IMG/VR virus record: IMGVR_UViG_3300028045_000007
Location: 90,409 to 154,408 of that record
Origin: a virus
Length of the DNA: 64,000 bases
Strand: one strand, 5' to 3'
Below, in pieces: positions 1-9,418 of the stretch. The position numbers and the translations under genes were made by a program. The notes under the pieces were generated by a model. That model ran no database searches and was not told the origin of the DNA. It saw only the letters and a program-made list of their open reading frames with translations. Each line of letters starts with the position of its first letter. The stretch's first letter is position 1.

Positions 1-96
1 TGCGAGATCAACGGTCTTGTTTTGGTAGAGGTGCGTGGCAATCCTACGGTCGCAGACGTACAACGCATGATTCAGGAGGCAAGGGCAGATGACTAA
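1..96 (+). CDS. C-terminal end of an unidentified upstream gene (partial)
   Basis: An open frame runs from the first base of the window to a TAA at 94-96, giving about 31 residues of a truncated protein that ends in RMIQEARADD. It overlaps the helicase start by 8 bases, the tight overlap seen between co-transcribed genes throughout this window, which suggests it is the last part of the preceding operon gene. The fragment is too short to assign a family. Confidence 0.6.
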   Translation, partial: CEINGLVLVEVRGNPTVADVQRMIQEARADD

Positions 97-1540
97 TATT
101 GCTGCCGAGAAGGTTTTCCTGGCTGGCGTTGTGCGTCATCCTACTAAGTTGTTTGAGTATATCGAATACTTAGATGAAGACGACTTTCATCATACTGCTA
201 CATGTATGACATTTGAGGCTCTCCGCTCCCTTGTCGTCGATAAGGAGGCCGAGAAAGTTACTAAGGCTAAGCTTGTTGCTGAGGCCAAAGCACTAGGACA
301 CCAGAACTTCTTGTCGGCCACGAAAAATGGAGAGTGGTTAGACGAACTCATTGCCGAAGAAGTAACTACCAATGAGCTTGACGCACACTTCATGGAAGTT
401 AAGCGTCAATCTCTTAAGTCTAAGTATCTCGATTCATTTTCTGAGCTACGCGACTATCTTTCGACTACTGACGACCCCTTGTCCATCATGATTGGCAAGG
501 TTGAGAATGACGTTGTTAGTAAAGTGAACATTCTGGATAAAGGCGAGCATGCCATCCAGGATATGCGTGAAGGATTTCAAGAATTCTTGGAGAGCCTTGC
601 TGAAGATCCTGGACACATGGGTCTTGATATTGGCTATCCATTATGGCAAGAGAGGATTGGACAGATTCGTAACGGCACCATTACGTTTATTGTCGGTACG
701 ACGGGTAGCGGCAAATCTCAGTTTGGTATGAAGGCTGCTGTCATTGCTGCACGCAAGGGCATTCCTGTATTGTATCTTGATAGTGAGCTTAGCAAGCATG
801 ACCAGTGGGTACGTATGGCTGCCATGCTTGCCAAGGTTCCGTCTGAGTATGTTGAGACCGGGTTTGTATATCTGAACGAGTCGCAGTTGCGAGATAATGG
901 AGTAACTGACCAAACTAAGATCGACGAGATTATTGCCTATGGTCGTCGCCTTCGTGATCCACGTCTTTGGGAAGCCGTGCAGAAGATGCCTATCTTCTAT
1001 CAGTCTATTAGCGGTCTGACTGTGCCGGATGTCATTCCGCATATGCGTCGTTGGCTTTTGACTCATGTGAAGCCAGACCGTGAGACGCGAGCGGCACAAT
1101 GTCTCATCGTTTACGATTACATTAAGCTATCTATGACCACCGAGATCAGTCGTGGAGTATTGGCTGAGTGGCAGCAACATGGACTTCATGTATCTCACCT
1201 TCATGACTTTGCTAACAGATACAATATTCCGATCATTGGATTTGGCCAGACCAACAACGAGCTAGACGAAGGGATTAGGTGTGTTGCTGGCGGTAAGCGG
1301 ATCAGCGAGAACGTGGATTCCGTTAGTTACTTCAAACGCAAAACCGATGCAGAGCGTGCCAATGATAGCAGCGGTACACATATGGCCAAAATCTTTAAGT
1401 CGCGTTATGGGCGTGGCCTATGGGGCGGTTACATCAACTTCAATGCCGACCTCAGGTTTGGTGAATTTACAGAACTAGACCTTGGTAGCGTAAGACCACC
1501 CGAGACAGACGAGGAAGAAGACGATGACGATGATAACTAA
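89..1540 (+). CDS. DnaB-like replicative helicase
   Basis: A 483-residue protein with a RecA-like core: Walker A GTTGSGKS at residues 203-210 and a Walker B-like strand LIVYDYIKLS with the acidic residue near 343. The roughly 180 residues before the ATPase fit the N-terminal domain of DnaB-type hexameric helicases, and the total length matches the family (about 450-480). It should unwind duplex DNA 5' to 3' at the phage fork and recruit primase. The protein ends in a strongly acidic tail (EEEDDDDDN), common in phage single-strand-interacting proteins. A strong Shine-Dalgarno AGGAGG lies upstream of the ATG. It overlaps the primase gene by 17 bases, which supports a helicase-primase operon. 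Confidence 0.88.
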   Translation: MTNIAAEKVFLAGVVRHPTKLFEYIEYLDEDDFHHTATCMTFEALRSLVVDKEAEKVTKAKLVAEAKALGHQNFLSATKNGEWLDELIAEEVTTNELDAHFMEVKRQSLKSKYLDSFSELRDYLSTTDDPLSIMIGKVENDVVSKVNILDKGEHAIQDMREGFQEFLESLAEDPGHMGLDIGYPLWQERIGQIRNGTITFIVGTTGSGKSQFGMKAAVIAARKGIPVLYLDSELSKHDQWVRMAAMLAKVPSEYVETGFVYLNESQLRDNGVTDQTKIDEIIAYGRRLRDPRLWEAVQKMPIFYQSISGLTVPDVIPHMRRWLLTHVKPDRETRAAQCLIVYDYIKLSMTTEISRGVLAEWQQHGLHVSHLHDFANRYNIPIIGFGQTNNELDEGIRCVAGGKRISENVDSVSYFKRKTDAERANDSSGTHMAKIFKSRYGRGLWGGYINFNADLRFGEFTELDLGSVRPPETDEEEDDDDDN

Positions 1541-2600
1541 AGACCAGAAGCGTATCATACGCAATCACGCCAATCGTAATGTTACGCATCTCCTAGATAA
1601 GCTAGGTGTGCCATACTACGATCGAGGTGATGGTTTGATTCAGGCGTGCTGCCCATGTCAACAACATGGCGGAGACGGAGACAACGAGACGGCCTTTAGC
1701 TGGAGGCTTGATCTAGGCAAATGGGTTTGCTGGTCACATCACTGCGAGCAAGATCGCGGCAATGACATCTTTGGTTTAGTTAGCTGTATCTTGGGAGGAG
1801 ACTTTATGGTCACTCTCAACTGGATCATTGAGACGCTAGAGGAGCGTCAAGTGGATCTGGACGAAGAGGTTGCAGATCCCGAGAATCTTCATCGTGGTGT
1901 TAAACTTCATATTCATGAGCCACTCTCTGAAGACAACCTTCAATTTCTACAGGCCGACCCTCAATATCTTTTGAATCGCGGATTTGACATTGATGTACTG
2001 CGTCAGTACGAAGTAGGACTTTGGAATCGTCCAGGCACATATATGGATGGTCGCGTCGTCTTTCCTGTTCGTGACCACGAAGGACATCTCGTTGGATATA
2101 CTGGTCGCACAATCTATTCACCTGAGCATTTTGAGAAGCGAAGCCTAACGTTTAAGAAGTGGGTTCATGGCCGTCATTACAATCGGTGGCCCAAACGTGG
2201 AGACATCTTTACTGGCTCCATTTTATTCAATCTCTGTCGTGCGAAGAAGTACCTAGAGCCCAATCGACGTTTGATTTTGGTAGAGGGGCCACTGGACGGC
2301 ATAAAGCTAGAGGAGGCCGGGATTCATAATTGGGTTGGCACTCTTGGCACGAACTTTTGCCATGCTCACCGCACCTTGCTAGTGAAGTATGGAGTGAGTG
2401 ATCTTTATGTAGCGTATGACAATGATGATCCTACCAAGTACAAGGACGGCTGTAGTCCTGGCGAAAAGGGATGGGAACGCATGGAGCGTGTCGTCGGCGA
2501 CCTTTTCAATATGCACCGCATCGTCCTGCCGCCCGGCAAAGACTGTGGCGATCTAAGCACACAACTACTTCAAGACATTTTTCAAGGGATCGCATGTTAA
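1524..2600 (+). CDS. DnaG-like DNA primase
   Basis: A 358-residue primase. The N-terminus (about residues 33-73) has a CHC2-type zinc-binding arrangement, CCPCQQHGGDGD followed by WVCWSHHC. The C-terminal half carries a TOPRIM fold with the catalytic glutamate in VEGPLDG (near residue 253) and the acidic cluster AYDNDD about 50 residues later. It should synthesise RNA primers on the lagging strand for the polymerase encoded downstream. It is much shorter than cellular DnaG (about 580), with no obvious helicase-binding extension, which is typical of phage primases. The start overlaps the helicase gene and the stop overlaps the nuclease start. Confidence 0.85.
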   Translation: MTMITKDQKRIIRNHANRNVTHLLDKLGVPYYDRGDGLIQACCPCQQHGGDGDNETAFSWRLDLGKWVCWSHHCEQDRGNDIFGLVSCILGGDFMVTLNWIIETLEERQVDLDEEVADPENLHRGVKLHIHEPLSEDNLQFLQADPQYLLNRGFDIDVLRQYEVGLWNRPGTYMDGRVVFPVRDHEGHLVGYTGRTIYSPEHFEKRSLTFKKWVHGRHYNRWPKRGDIFTGSILFNLCRAKKYLEPNRRLILVEGPLDGIKLEEAGIHNWVGTLGTNFCHAHRTLLVKYGVSDLYVAYDNDDPTKYKDGCSPGEKGWERMERVVGDLFNMHRIVLPPGKDCGDLSTQLLQDIFQGIAC

Positions 2601-3571
2601 AACTCAAAAGCATTTCGCCGTCACGTATCAAGACGTTTGATATGTGTCGATTTAAGTACTGGTTGACGTATAACTGTCCAGACATTACCCTGAAATCAAA
2701 TTGGGGTGCTTGTCATGGTTCTCTAGTTCACGACGTATTAGAGAATCTTTCGACGGGAGATGATCCCGATTGGGTTGCACGACTATATCGTGGGTATGGC
2801 GGCACTCTAGAAACTCTTGATCGGTATCAAAAGCCAGAGGTAATGGAGACTCCTTTGGTTTGGGCGAAGCCAAAAGACTACGCCGACAAGAAGCCTCACT
2901 GCGACACTTGTCCATACGCGGCTGATGGCGAATGTAGCATCTCGCGTGAGCCTTTGGATAAATTACCCGGCTGTCCTCGCTCGCTATTCGATGGCTCTAT
3001 TGCAATGATCGAGCGTGTGATAGAAAGGTATCAAGACACATGGCCGAATATCCTACGTGATCCAGAAGGAAAGTCTGTTGGCTGCGAGTACTTCTTTAAG
3101 ATCAATATCCCCAAAACAGATGTTCCTATTTTGGGATATATGGACCTTGTGATTGAGAGAGACTCAGAGACGATTGAGGTTATTGACTACAAGAGTGGCA
3201 CCTGGACACAAGATTACGACGAGTGTCGCAAGGATATTCAGGTTCGTATGTATTCACTCGCTGCTCGTCGTGAATTCATCGATGACATTAGTGGGCACGG
3301 ATACAAATACAAGAACGTCATTATGACATTCGACTATTTTACCAAGAGCCCTATCACTGTAGCTTTTACCGCAGACGAAGATGCCAAGACCGAGCGTGAC
3401 GTACTCTGTAAGATTCGAGAGATAGAAGCGACAGCATGGATTGATCGTGTCGTGAGGTCTAGCAAAGAGTTTAGCGAAAGACGAGCATGGAAGTGTAACT
3501 ACTTGTGTGACTCTGGCGTTTGTGCCAACCAATGGAGTGGGAGGTTCAAGACTGATGAAGGGCAAAATTAG
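2594..3571 (+). CDS. RecB/Cas4-like PD-(D/E)XK nuclease
   Basis: A 325-residue protein. The ATG at 2594 is chosen because it overlaps the primase stop by 7 bases; an upstream in-frame extension would lie entirely inside the primase gene. Family motifs appear in order: an SPSRIKTFDMCRFKY start, a histidine in GSLVHDVLE near 43, an aspartate in GYMDLVIE near 182, the DYKSG lysine motif near 200, and a QVRMY motif. Cysteines at CDTCPYAADGEC and at the C-terminal CNYLCDSGVC resemble the iron-sulfur ligands of Cas4/AddB-type nucleases. It probably acts as a single-strand exonuclease in recombination or replication. There is no CRISPR array or cas1 nearby, so a CRISPR adaptation role is not supported. 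Confidence 0.72.
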   Translation: MLKLKSISPSRIKTFDMCRFKYWLTYNCPDITLKSNWGACHGSLVHDVLENLSTGDDPDWVARLYRGYGGTLETLDRYQKPEVMETPLVWAKPKDYADKKPHCDTCPYAADGECSISREPLDKLPGCPRSLFDGSIAMIERVIERYQDTWPNILRDPEGKSVGCEYFFKINIPKTDVPILGYMDLVIERDSETIEVIDYKSGTWTQDYDECRKDIQVRMYSLAARREFIDDISGHGYKYKNVIMTFDYFTKSPITVAFTADEDAKTERDVLCKIREIEATAWIDRVVRSSKEFSERRAWKCNYLCDSGVCANQWSGRFKTDEGQN

Positions 3572-4163
3572 TAAGGACTGGATCGATGCCTATTTTGAGT
3601 ATGGCGTAGACGTTAATAACCGTAAGGTGTTTTTGTTTACTGGCGTAGACGAGGTAAGTATCGGTTATGTTATTAAGGGATTGTATTTAATGGAAGCCGA
3701 AATCACAACGGCTCAAAGAAACGCTGGTGACATTCCACCTATTGAACTTTTTATTGGTTCGTTTGGAGGTGATGAATACGAAATGTGGGCGTTATATGAT
3801 GTCATGCGTACCCTTGAATCGCCCGTGCGTACAATTGCTATAGGTAAATGCATGAGTGCAGCCCCCCTTTTGGTTGCCTGTGGCCAACAGGGACATCGTT
3901 ATGCTACGCCAAACACATGGTTCATGGTACATCAGGGATGGGGCGAATATGGCGAGCAGCGTTACGACGAACTTAAAAAGAATATGAAACACCAGGATGC
4001 CATGGATAAACGCTGGTATGAACTGATGGAGGCACACACTAATAAGCCAGCGTCATTTTGGAAGAGACACTGCGATCAGCCCGGCGACAAGTACTTTAGT
4101 GCATATCAAGCACAAGAGTGGGGATTGATCGATCACGTTTGGGACGAGAAGGGAGGGGAGTAA
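3555..4163 (+). CDS. ClpP-like serine protease
   Basis: A 202-residue protein with the ClpP/crotonase fold signature: SFGG oxyanion loop, nucleophile serine in GKCMSAAPLL (near residue 101), histidine in MVHQGWG (near 126), and a candidate aspartate in GDKYFSA just before the conserved EWGLID. All three triad positions are present, so it is likely active. In many phages ClpP-like enzymes mature the capsid, but this gene sits between a nuclease and the DNA polymerase, with no head genes in the window. A role in protein turnover is equally possible. The start at 3555 avoids a longer in-frame extension inside the nuclease gene. Confidence 0.75.
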   Translation: MKGKISKDWIDAYFEYGVDVNNRKVFLFTGVDEVSIGYVIKGLYLMEAEITTAQRNAGDIPPIELFIGSFGGDEYEMWALYDVMRTLESPVRTIAIGKCMSAAPLLVACGQQGHRYATPNTWFMVHQGWGEYGEQRYDELKKNMKHQDAMDKRWYELMEAHTNKPASFWKRHCDQPGDKYFSAYQAQEWGLIDHVWDEKGGE

Positions 4164-4849
4164 TGGCTAAACATACGGTTATAGTTTGTTGTTGGGAACA
4201 TGGTCACGAGACTGAGCTTGTTATGACGAGACGCCAAGAGGAACGATTGGCCGAACAACTCAAAAAACTCAAGGCCGTGTGTCCCGTTTGTCGTAATGCC
4301 GAAAATGGCAATCAGCCAATCTTTATTAAGGAGGGCGAGACGCTGTTCAACCCCTCTAAGATTTACCGCTGTCGTCACGGGCATATCACCACGATTGGTG
4401 CGTTTCAGAATGGTCACTTACACGTTAGATATGGCAATGGGCCGGAAGAATTCGTGAATATCGAGTGTACTCTCGAAGAACTCCCAGATCTTGTTGACAC
4501 GAAGGACGTTTCGTGCCATCATATAGGAGACGCTGACAAGGAATGCGACTGTAAACTCAAAGAAGTTGACGATTTCGAGTTATCTGTCCCAAGAGCGGCT
4601 GGTATCAAGACGATCACACGTGTTGGCGACCTATGGGATAAGGCGGGCATCGAGCCCGTTCGTGATGGCAAGTATGATGGTGACGGCAATTATCGTGCAA
4701 CACGCACCGAGAAGGCAAATCGTCACAGGCTCGCCGCTAAACGTAAGCGTCTCATGGACGAAGATAAGCATCCTGGCAAACGGATGACCAAGACATCGAA
4801 GAAAAAGTATACCCGTCGTCGCAAGAGCGACCTGGACATGGGATCATGA
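4163..4849 (+). CDS. Zinc-ribbon-like protein of unknown function
   Basis: A 228-residue protein that starts at the ATG of a TAATG junction with the protease. It holds cysteine/histidine groups CCWEHGHE, CPVCRN and CRHGH in its first 75 residues and a CHH...CDC group near 115-125, suggesting one or two bound metals. The C-terminus is highly basic (KKKYTRRRKSD), which suggests nucleic-acid contact. It lies directly upstream of the DNA polymerase and overlaps it by 4 bases. No family is recognised. Confidence 0.6.
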   Translation: MAKHTVIVCCWEHGHETELVMTRRQEERLAEQLKKLKAVCPVCRNAENGNQPIFIKEGETLFNPSKIYRCRHGHITTIGAFQNGHLHVRYGNGPEEFVNIECTLEELPDLVDTKDVSCHHIGDADKECDCKLKEVDDFELSVPRAAGIKTITRVGDLWDKAGIEPVRDGKYDGDGNYRATRTEKANRHRLAAKRKRLMDEDKHPGKRMTKTSKKKYTRRRKSDLDMGS

Positions 4850-7800
4850 CATTTGCACACCTGAACGTACACTCGAAAGCCTCGATGCTGTATGGGTCTG
4901 CCGACATTAAAGACCTAATCAAGCGAGCCAAGGAGTTAGGACAGCCAGCTATCGCACTGACGGACTACAGTAACATGTATAACGCAGTCACGTTCTATCG
5001 TGAAGCGGACAGGGCTGGGATCAAGCCGATCATTGGTATTGATCTTTACTTTTGCGAGGACGCTGAACAGCTTAGGATTCAACGTGTACGTCAGGTTTCT
5101 CACGTTGTGCTTTTGGCCGAGAACGAGGAGGGCATGAAAAACATTGCTAGACTGGTTTCATCGGCCCACGACAAAGAGCACTTCTACTACAACCCACGTA
5201 TTGATTTTAAGCTCCTAGAACAATATAACGAAGGGATTATCTGTTTGACGGGTAGTAGTTTGGACGGCGTAATTGCCTCCAAGCTATTTGATAAGGTTGC
5301 ACCCGATGGTGAGGTCATGGAGCCCGCCGCTCTATTTAGGGCAGAGGGTCTTGTTCGTCGTTTCCTTAAGATCTTTGATACTAACCACTTCTTTTTAGAG
5401 GTGCAAGATACAGGACTTGCAGAGCAGGAAGTAATCAATACTCGTCTTCGTAATATTGCCATGAAGTATGGCCTCAAGACTGTTGCTACAAACAATGTAC
5501 ATTATGTTGAGCAACATGCAGCCGAGGCACACAAGACGCTGCTTGAGACTGGTACCAGCAAGTTTAGTCGTGCTACTTACACCGACTTTACTCCAGAGGA
5601 GTACTACCTAAAGGATCGCGAAGCACTTGAGCAGACCTCTTTGTTGCCAGAGGAGCTAGATATTGCCCTTGAGATTGCAGAACGCTGTAACGTTACGATT
5701 GATCTCAAGAAGCGACGACTACCTAAGTATAAGTTTATTCCCGAAGGAAAGACATCGGTTGAATACTTGCGTGAACTGGCCCACGCTGGTCTCAATGAGA
5801 TTATTACTGATGAACTTGACACTTGCGAACAAGAAGAGTCTTACAATGACAGGTTAGAGCGTGAGCTTGCGGACATTGAAGAGATGGGGTTTGCCGACTA
5901 CTTCCTTATCGTCCACGACGTTATGTCATGGGTACACGGTCAGAAGATCTTGGTCGGTCGTGGACGAGGTAGTGCTGGCGGTAGCCTTGTGTCCTACGCT
6001 CTGCGGATTACTGACATCGACCCATTGAAGTATGGACTCATCTGGGAGCGATTCTTGAATAAGGGACGTGGTGGCCTGCCTGACATCGATACCGACGTTC
6101 CTCGTTCACAACGCCAGAAGGTACTGGCGTACGTGCGTGAGCGGTTTGGCGAGGGCAATGTTGCCCAGCTAGTGACGCTCGGTGGCCTACAGGCTAAGGC
6201 TGTACTCAAAGAGGTCTTTCGAGTTTATGACATGCCGTTCGATGAGGCGAACAAAATTACGGCACTTGTGCCCGCTAAGAATGATGATCATGGTGCAATT
6301 ACGCTGCAAGAAGCGATTGATGCCGTACCAGAACTGAAGGCATATTACGATAAGTATACTTCCTGGTTTAAGATTGCGTTAGCCCTTGAGGGATGCTACA
6401 AGACGACTGGTATCCATGCCGCCGCCGTTGTCATCTCTGACGTGCCGTTCGACGAAAGCTCATATCCACTGACACGCTCTAAGGATGGAGACCTGATCTT
6501 TGGTTGGGATATGGATACGGTAGACTCTTTAAGTTTGCTAAAGCTAGATATCCTGGGACTGACTACCCTGGACGATATTCAGCTTACTACAGATCTCGTT
6601 AAGGGACGACGTGACATCGACATCTCTCGTGTCAACATGCCACTAGACGACCCCGTTACTTGGGCGATGCTTGGTCAGGGATACACTGTAGGTATTTTCC
6701 AGATTGAGCGACAGCTTGGTCGTACATGGAGTAAGAATCTACAGCCAGAGAACATTGAACAATTGAGTGATTTGGTCTCACTAATTCGACCCGGCCCCAT
6801 GTCGTCTGATATGCATACGTCATACCGTGGCGTCAAGATGAAGGGCGAGGAGCCCACCTATCTACATCCCATGTTGGAACCCATCATGGGGACAACTTAT
6901 TCCGCTCTTTTGTATCAGGAGCAGGTAATCTATATCTGTCAACAGCTTGCTGGCATGAACTCGGTTGATGCGGACATGGTTCGCAAGGCCATGGGCAAGA
7001 AGAAGCCAGAGGAGATGAAAAAATGGAAGGAGAAGTTCGTCAACGGATGTTCGGCTGCCGGTATTACTATCACGTGTGCCGAAGAAATCTGGGGATATAT
7101 CGAGAAGTTCGCTGGATATGGCTTCAATAAGTCTCATGGTATTGGGTATGCTCTACTAGCATACGAGACGGCCTATCTAAAGGCTAACTTTCCTGTCGAA
7201 TTCTTTTGTGCCAAACTACAGCACGCAGAGAGTCATACCGACAAGTACGAACAGATGGCCGCACTTGTTTACGATGGCAAGCTATTCGATCTTGAGGTGG
7301 TTCCGCCGAGGCTACGACGCGGCAATAAGGATTTCGCCGTCATTAGCGATAATCAGGTAGCGTTTGGTCTCAGTGCTCTCGAGGGCGTGGGTCGCGTTGC
7401 TGTTACGGACCTTGTGCGTGTGGCCAAGGAATGCCCGTCTTTCGACGAATTGATTTGGCGTGTACTGACCACGAAAACAAAAGTGAATTCTTCGGTTGTT
7501 ACAGCACTCATTCGTGCCGGTGCGTTTGATGACCAAATTGAGCATCGCGTAGAGTGTCAGCGTCGCTGGCGTTTACTTGAAGGTCTTACGACCAAGGAAC
7601 GCGAAACCATTACGTCTCTCATGCCACATCAGGAGGGTGAGCCCAATTGGATTAAGATCTTACGTGCCCTAGCGGACGAAGACAAGGCACCGCTAGTCAA
7701 GGAGCACTTTGATGTTAAGATTCCCAACGCTGCTCGACGACCTAAGATACGAGCACTGCTAGATGACCATGATCGTAGCGACCTATTTGATAGTAAAGCC

Positions 7801-8154
7801 CAAAGAATTGCGTGGGAACAGCACTATCTTGGTATTTCTCTGAGTGGTAGTGAAGCGGACATCTATCGTGCATCTCATAAATGTATTGATCTGGTGAAGA
7901 ATGGGTATCCGGACCTGAGATTTGAAATTGCTGTGTGCGTCGATGCTGTCCGTGAGATTATCACCAAGAAAGGTGATCCTATGGCGTTTGTTACCGCACG
8001 AGACAATACGTATCTTATGGACAATATCGTTGTCTTCCCGAAGGTATTCGAATATAAGGGCAAACTACTGGAAGAAGGGAACGTTTTAAAGATTCGTGGC
8101 AGAGTTGATGATCGTGGTTCACTAATTGTCGATAGACTAGAGAGATTACAATGA
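4846..8154 (+). CDS. dnaE: DNA polymerase III alpha subunit (DnaE type)
   Basis: A 1102-residue C-family replicative polymerase. The N-terminal PHP domain (1-280) starts HLNVHSKASML and contains LTDYSNMY, where the metal-binding histidine of active PHP domains is replaced by tyrosine. This suggests a catalytically silent PHP, as in E. coli. The palm has PDIDTD (catalytic aspartates near 413 and 415) and KLDILG (near 568), equivalent to E. coli D401, D403 and D555. A C-terminal OB-like domain ends the protein. Proofreading is probably supplied by the separate DnaQ-like exonuclease gene on the minus strand. It sits in the replication operon and overlaps its neighbours by 4 bases on both sides. 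Confidence 0.93.
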   Translation: MTFAHLNVHSKASMLYGSADIKDLIKRAKELGQPAIALTDYSNMYNAVTFYREADRAGIKPIIGIDLYFCEDAEQLRIQRVRQVSHVVLLAENEEGMKNIARLVSSAHDKEHFYYNPRIDFKLLEQYNEGIICLTGSSLDGVIASKLFDKVAPDGEVMEPAALFRAEGLVRRFLKIFDTNHFFLEVQDTGLAEQEVINTRLRNIAMKYGLKTVATNNVHYVEQHAAEAHKTLLETGTSKFSRATYTDFTPEEYYLKDREALEQTSLLPEELDIALEIAERCNVTIDLKKRRLPKYKFIPEGKTSVEYLRELAHAGLNEIITDELDTCEQEESYNDRLERELADIEEMGFADYFLIVHDVMSWVHGQKILVGRGRGSAGGSLVSYALRITDIDPLKYGLIWERFLNKGRGGLPDIDTDVPRSQRQKVLAYVRERFGEGNVAQLVTLGGLQAKAVLKEVFRVYDMPFDEANKITALVPAKNDDHGAITLQEAIDAVPELKAYYDKYTSWFKIALALEGCYKTTGIHAAAVVISDVPFDESSYPLTRSKDGDLIFGWDMDTVDSLSLLKLDILGLTTLDDIQLTTDLVKGRRDIDISRVNMPLDDPVTWAMLGQGYTVGIFQIERQLGRTWSKNLQPENIEQLSDLVSLIRPGPMSSDMHTSYRGVKMKGEEPTYLHPMLEPIMGTTYSALLYQEQVIYICQQLAGMNSVDADMVRKAMGKKKPEEMKKWKEKFVNGCSAAGITITCAEEIWGYIEKFAGYGFNKSHGIGYALLAYETAYLKANFPVEFFCAKLQHAESHTDKYEQMAALVYDGKLFDLEVVPPRLRRGNKDFAVISDNQVAFGLSALEGVGRVAVTDLVRVAKECPSFDELIWRVLTTKTKVNSSVVTALIRAGAFDDQIEHRVECQRRWRLLEGLTTKERETITSLMPHQEGEPNWIKILRALADEDKAPLVKEHFDVKIPNAARRPKIRALLDDHDRSDLFDSKAQRIAWEQHYLGISLSGSEADIYRASHKCIDLVKNGYPDLRFEIAVCVDAVREIITKKGDPMAFVTARDNTYLMDNIVVFPKVFEYKGKLLEEGNVLKIRGRVDDRGSLIVDRLERLQ

Positions 8155-8396
8155 CGAAGTATGAGTATGATTACGAAGAACTAAAGCTTAATGAAGAAGA
8201 ACGGGCATTGCTGGACCTAGATATGGGCGATGTTGATACGCTGAATGTCTTGCTACGCGAGACTATCAATGAGCGTGCTGCCGATGGCTGGGAGCCACTG
8301 TATCCATTTTCCGTGCCGTCCTTGTGGTTTCGTAGAGTGATTCCTACTAAACGTAAAAAAGTTACGAAAAGCTTGGACAGCAAGCATCAGGGATGA
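8151..8396 (+). CDS. Small acidic protein, DUF4177-like
   Basis: An 81-residue acidic protein. Its second half has a pattern (INERAADGWEPL followed by a hydrophobic stretch and LWFRR) like the short DUF4177 family, whose members contain an alpha segment followed by GWE and beta strands. Function is unknown. It overlaps the polymerase gene by 4 bases, so it is translationally coupled to it. Confidence 0.5.
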   Translation: MTKYEYDYEELKLNEEERALLDLDMGDVDTLNVLLRETINERAADGWEPLYPFSVPSLWFRRVIPTKRKKVTKSLDSKHQG

Positions 8397-8402
8397 CACA
8401 AT

Positions 8403-8741
8403 ATGTATGATTATGCACAGTCTCAATTGCTTGGTAGGGCGACTGCCGACGCACACTTTGATACAGATCGTGATGGCCGTGTCATTAAGGCGGTCTTTAT
8501 GATTGCACTTAATACCCCCGTGAGACGTGGCAATAGGATGACCTCGCGTACTATTTACAGACGTATTATGGTACTGGGGTCTTTTGCGGACTATGTACTA
8601 AATTGCCAAGAAGAGGACGGACTCCGTGGTCGTCTCATTAATGTAATTGGCGTCATGGACGACGAACACGTGCCAACAGACGAAGAGGATGACGAATACT
8701 ACGAAGTCACTAGAGTTGCCCCTGGGGGCTGGATTCATTAA
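8403..8741 (+). CDS. Divergent SSB-like OB-fold protein
   Basis: A 112-residue protein. Strand order and spacing resemble single-strand DNA-binding proteins: an initial LLGRATADAHF strand, a central hydrophobic VFMIALNTPV strand, then RIMVLGSFADYVLNC, comparable to the VVLFGKLAE segment of SSB, and a final VIGVMDD strand. The end is acidic, then WIH. It lies between DNA polymerase and sigma factor genes. A second, much more canonical SSB is encoded at 61137-61535, so this one may be a specialised replisome partner. The assignment rests on pattern only. Confidence 0.45.
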   Translation: MYDYAQSQLLGRATADAHFDTDRDGRVIKAVFMIALNTPVRRGNRMTSRTIYRRIMVLGSFADYVLNCQEEDGLRGRLINVIGVMDDEHVPTDEEDDEYYEVTRVAPGGWIH

Positions 8742-8767
8742 GATTATGGATCGGAGAGTCAAGCCCG

Positions 8768-9418
8768 ATGCTTGATCATGCAGAGACCATTTTGGATAAT
8801 TATGGTCCACTCATCAAGAAGATTGCTAGGTCGGCTTGCTTCTCGTCTGCTACTATTGACATATTGGATTTGATTCAGGTTGGCGAGATCGCCGCACTGA
8901 GGGCAGTTAAGAAATATGATCCCTCGGCTGGTGCCACGATACGTTCATATGTAGCACGCTTGGTACGTCAAGATATTTATCGTGAGGCTGCCAGATTCCT
9001 TGGTGTGTTTACCGTGGATCCTCGCGTGACTAGCCTTGCAGCAAAAGCTAATCGCATGTCTCTAGATGGACACAGTGATGAAAGTATCGCTACGGCTCTT
9101 GACGAGTCAAGTAGTTATGCACTGGACGCAGATCATGTACGAGATCTTCGGCTCGCGTACAGTCGTCGCCAGTACGTGGTTACCCAGGATGACGATGCAC
9201 TAGATGAGTCTGATGCAGATCAACACACCATTAAAGAACTACTAATAGAGATTGTACAGGATGAGCCGGATAAGATTATTCTAGACAATCGAATCCTTGG
9301 CACCTCTTCGGTACGTGACATTGCACGCCTACTCTCGGTGTCGCCGCGACGAGTTTATGAGTTGGAAAACGATCTCAAGGATCGTATCAAACATGCAATC
9401 AAAGGGATGACTGAATGA
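8768..9418 (+). CDS. Sigma-70 family RNA polymerase sigma factor
   Basis: A 216-residue protein. Residues 15-85 match sigma region 2: an IKKIARS helix, DLIQVGEIAALRAVKKYDPSAG and an RSYVARLVRQDIYRE segment corresponding to core binding and -10 recognition. The C-terminal 40 residues contain a helix-turn-helix (VRDIARLLSVSPRRVYELE) fitting region 4. It is expected to redirect host RNA polymerase to a subset of phage promoters. A second sigma-like gene lies at 50988-51512, suggesting temporal control by two phage sigma factors. Its stop overlaps the first glycosyltransferase gene by 4 bases. Confidence 0.78.
   Translation: MLDHAETILDNYGPLIKKIARSACFSSATIDILDLIQVGEIAALRAVKKYDPSAGATIRSYVARLVRQDIYREAARFLGVFTVDPRVTSLAAKANRMSLDGHSDESIATALDESSSYALDADHVRDLRLAYSRRQYVVTQDDDALDESDADQHTIKELLIEIVQDEPDKIILDNRILGTSSVRDIARLLSVSPRRVYELENDLKDRIKHAIKGMTE

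Noticed and set aside
641-1099. Long antisense frames inside the helicase, polymerase, RNR and other genes
   Set aside because: All lie opposite conserved domains, lack ribosome sites and show no recognisable protein features.
2594-3571. Cas4-like nuclease as part of a CRISPR system
   Set aside because: No direct-repeat array, Cas1/Cas2 or effector gene is visible on either strand. RecB/Cas4-like nucleases are common in phage recombination.
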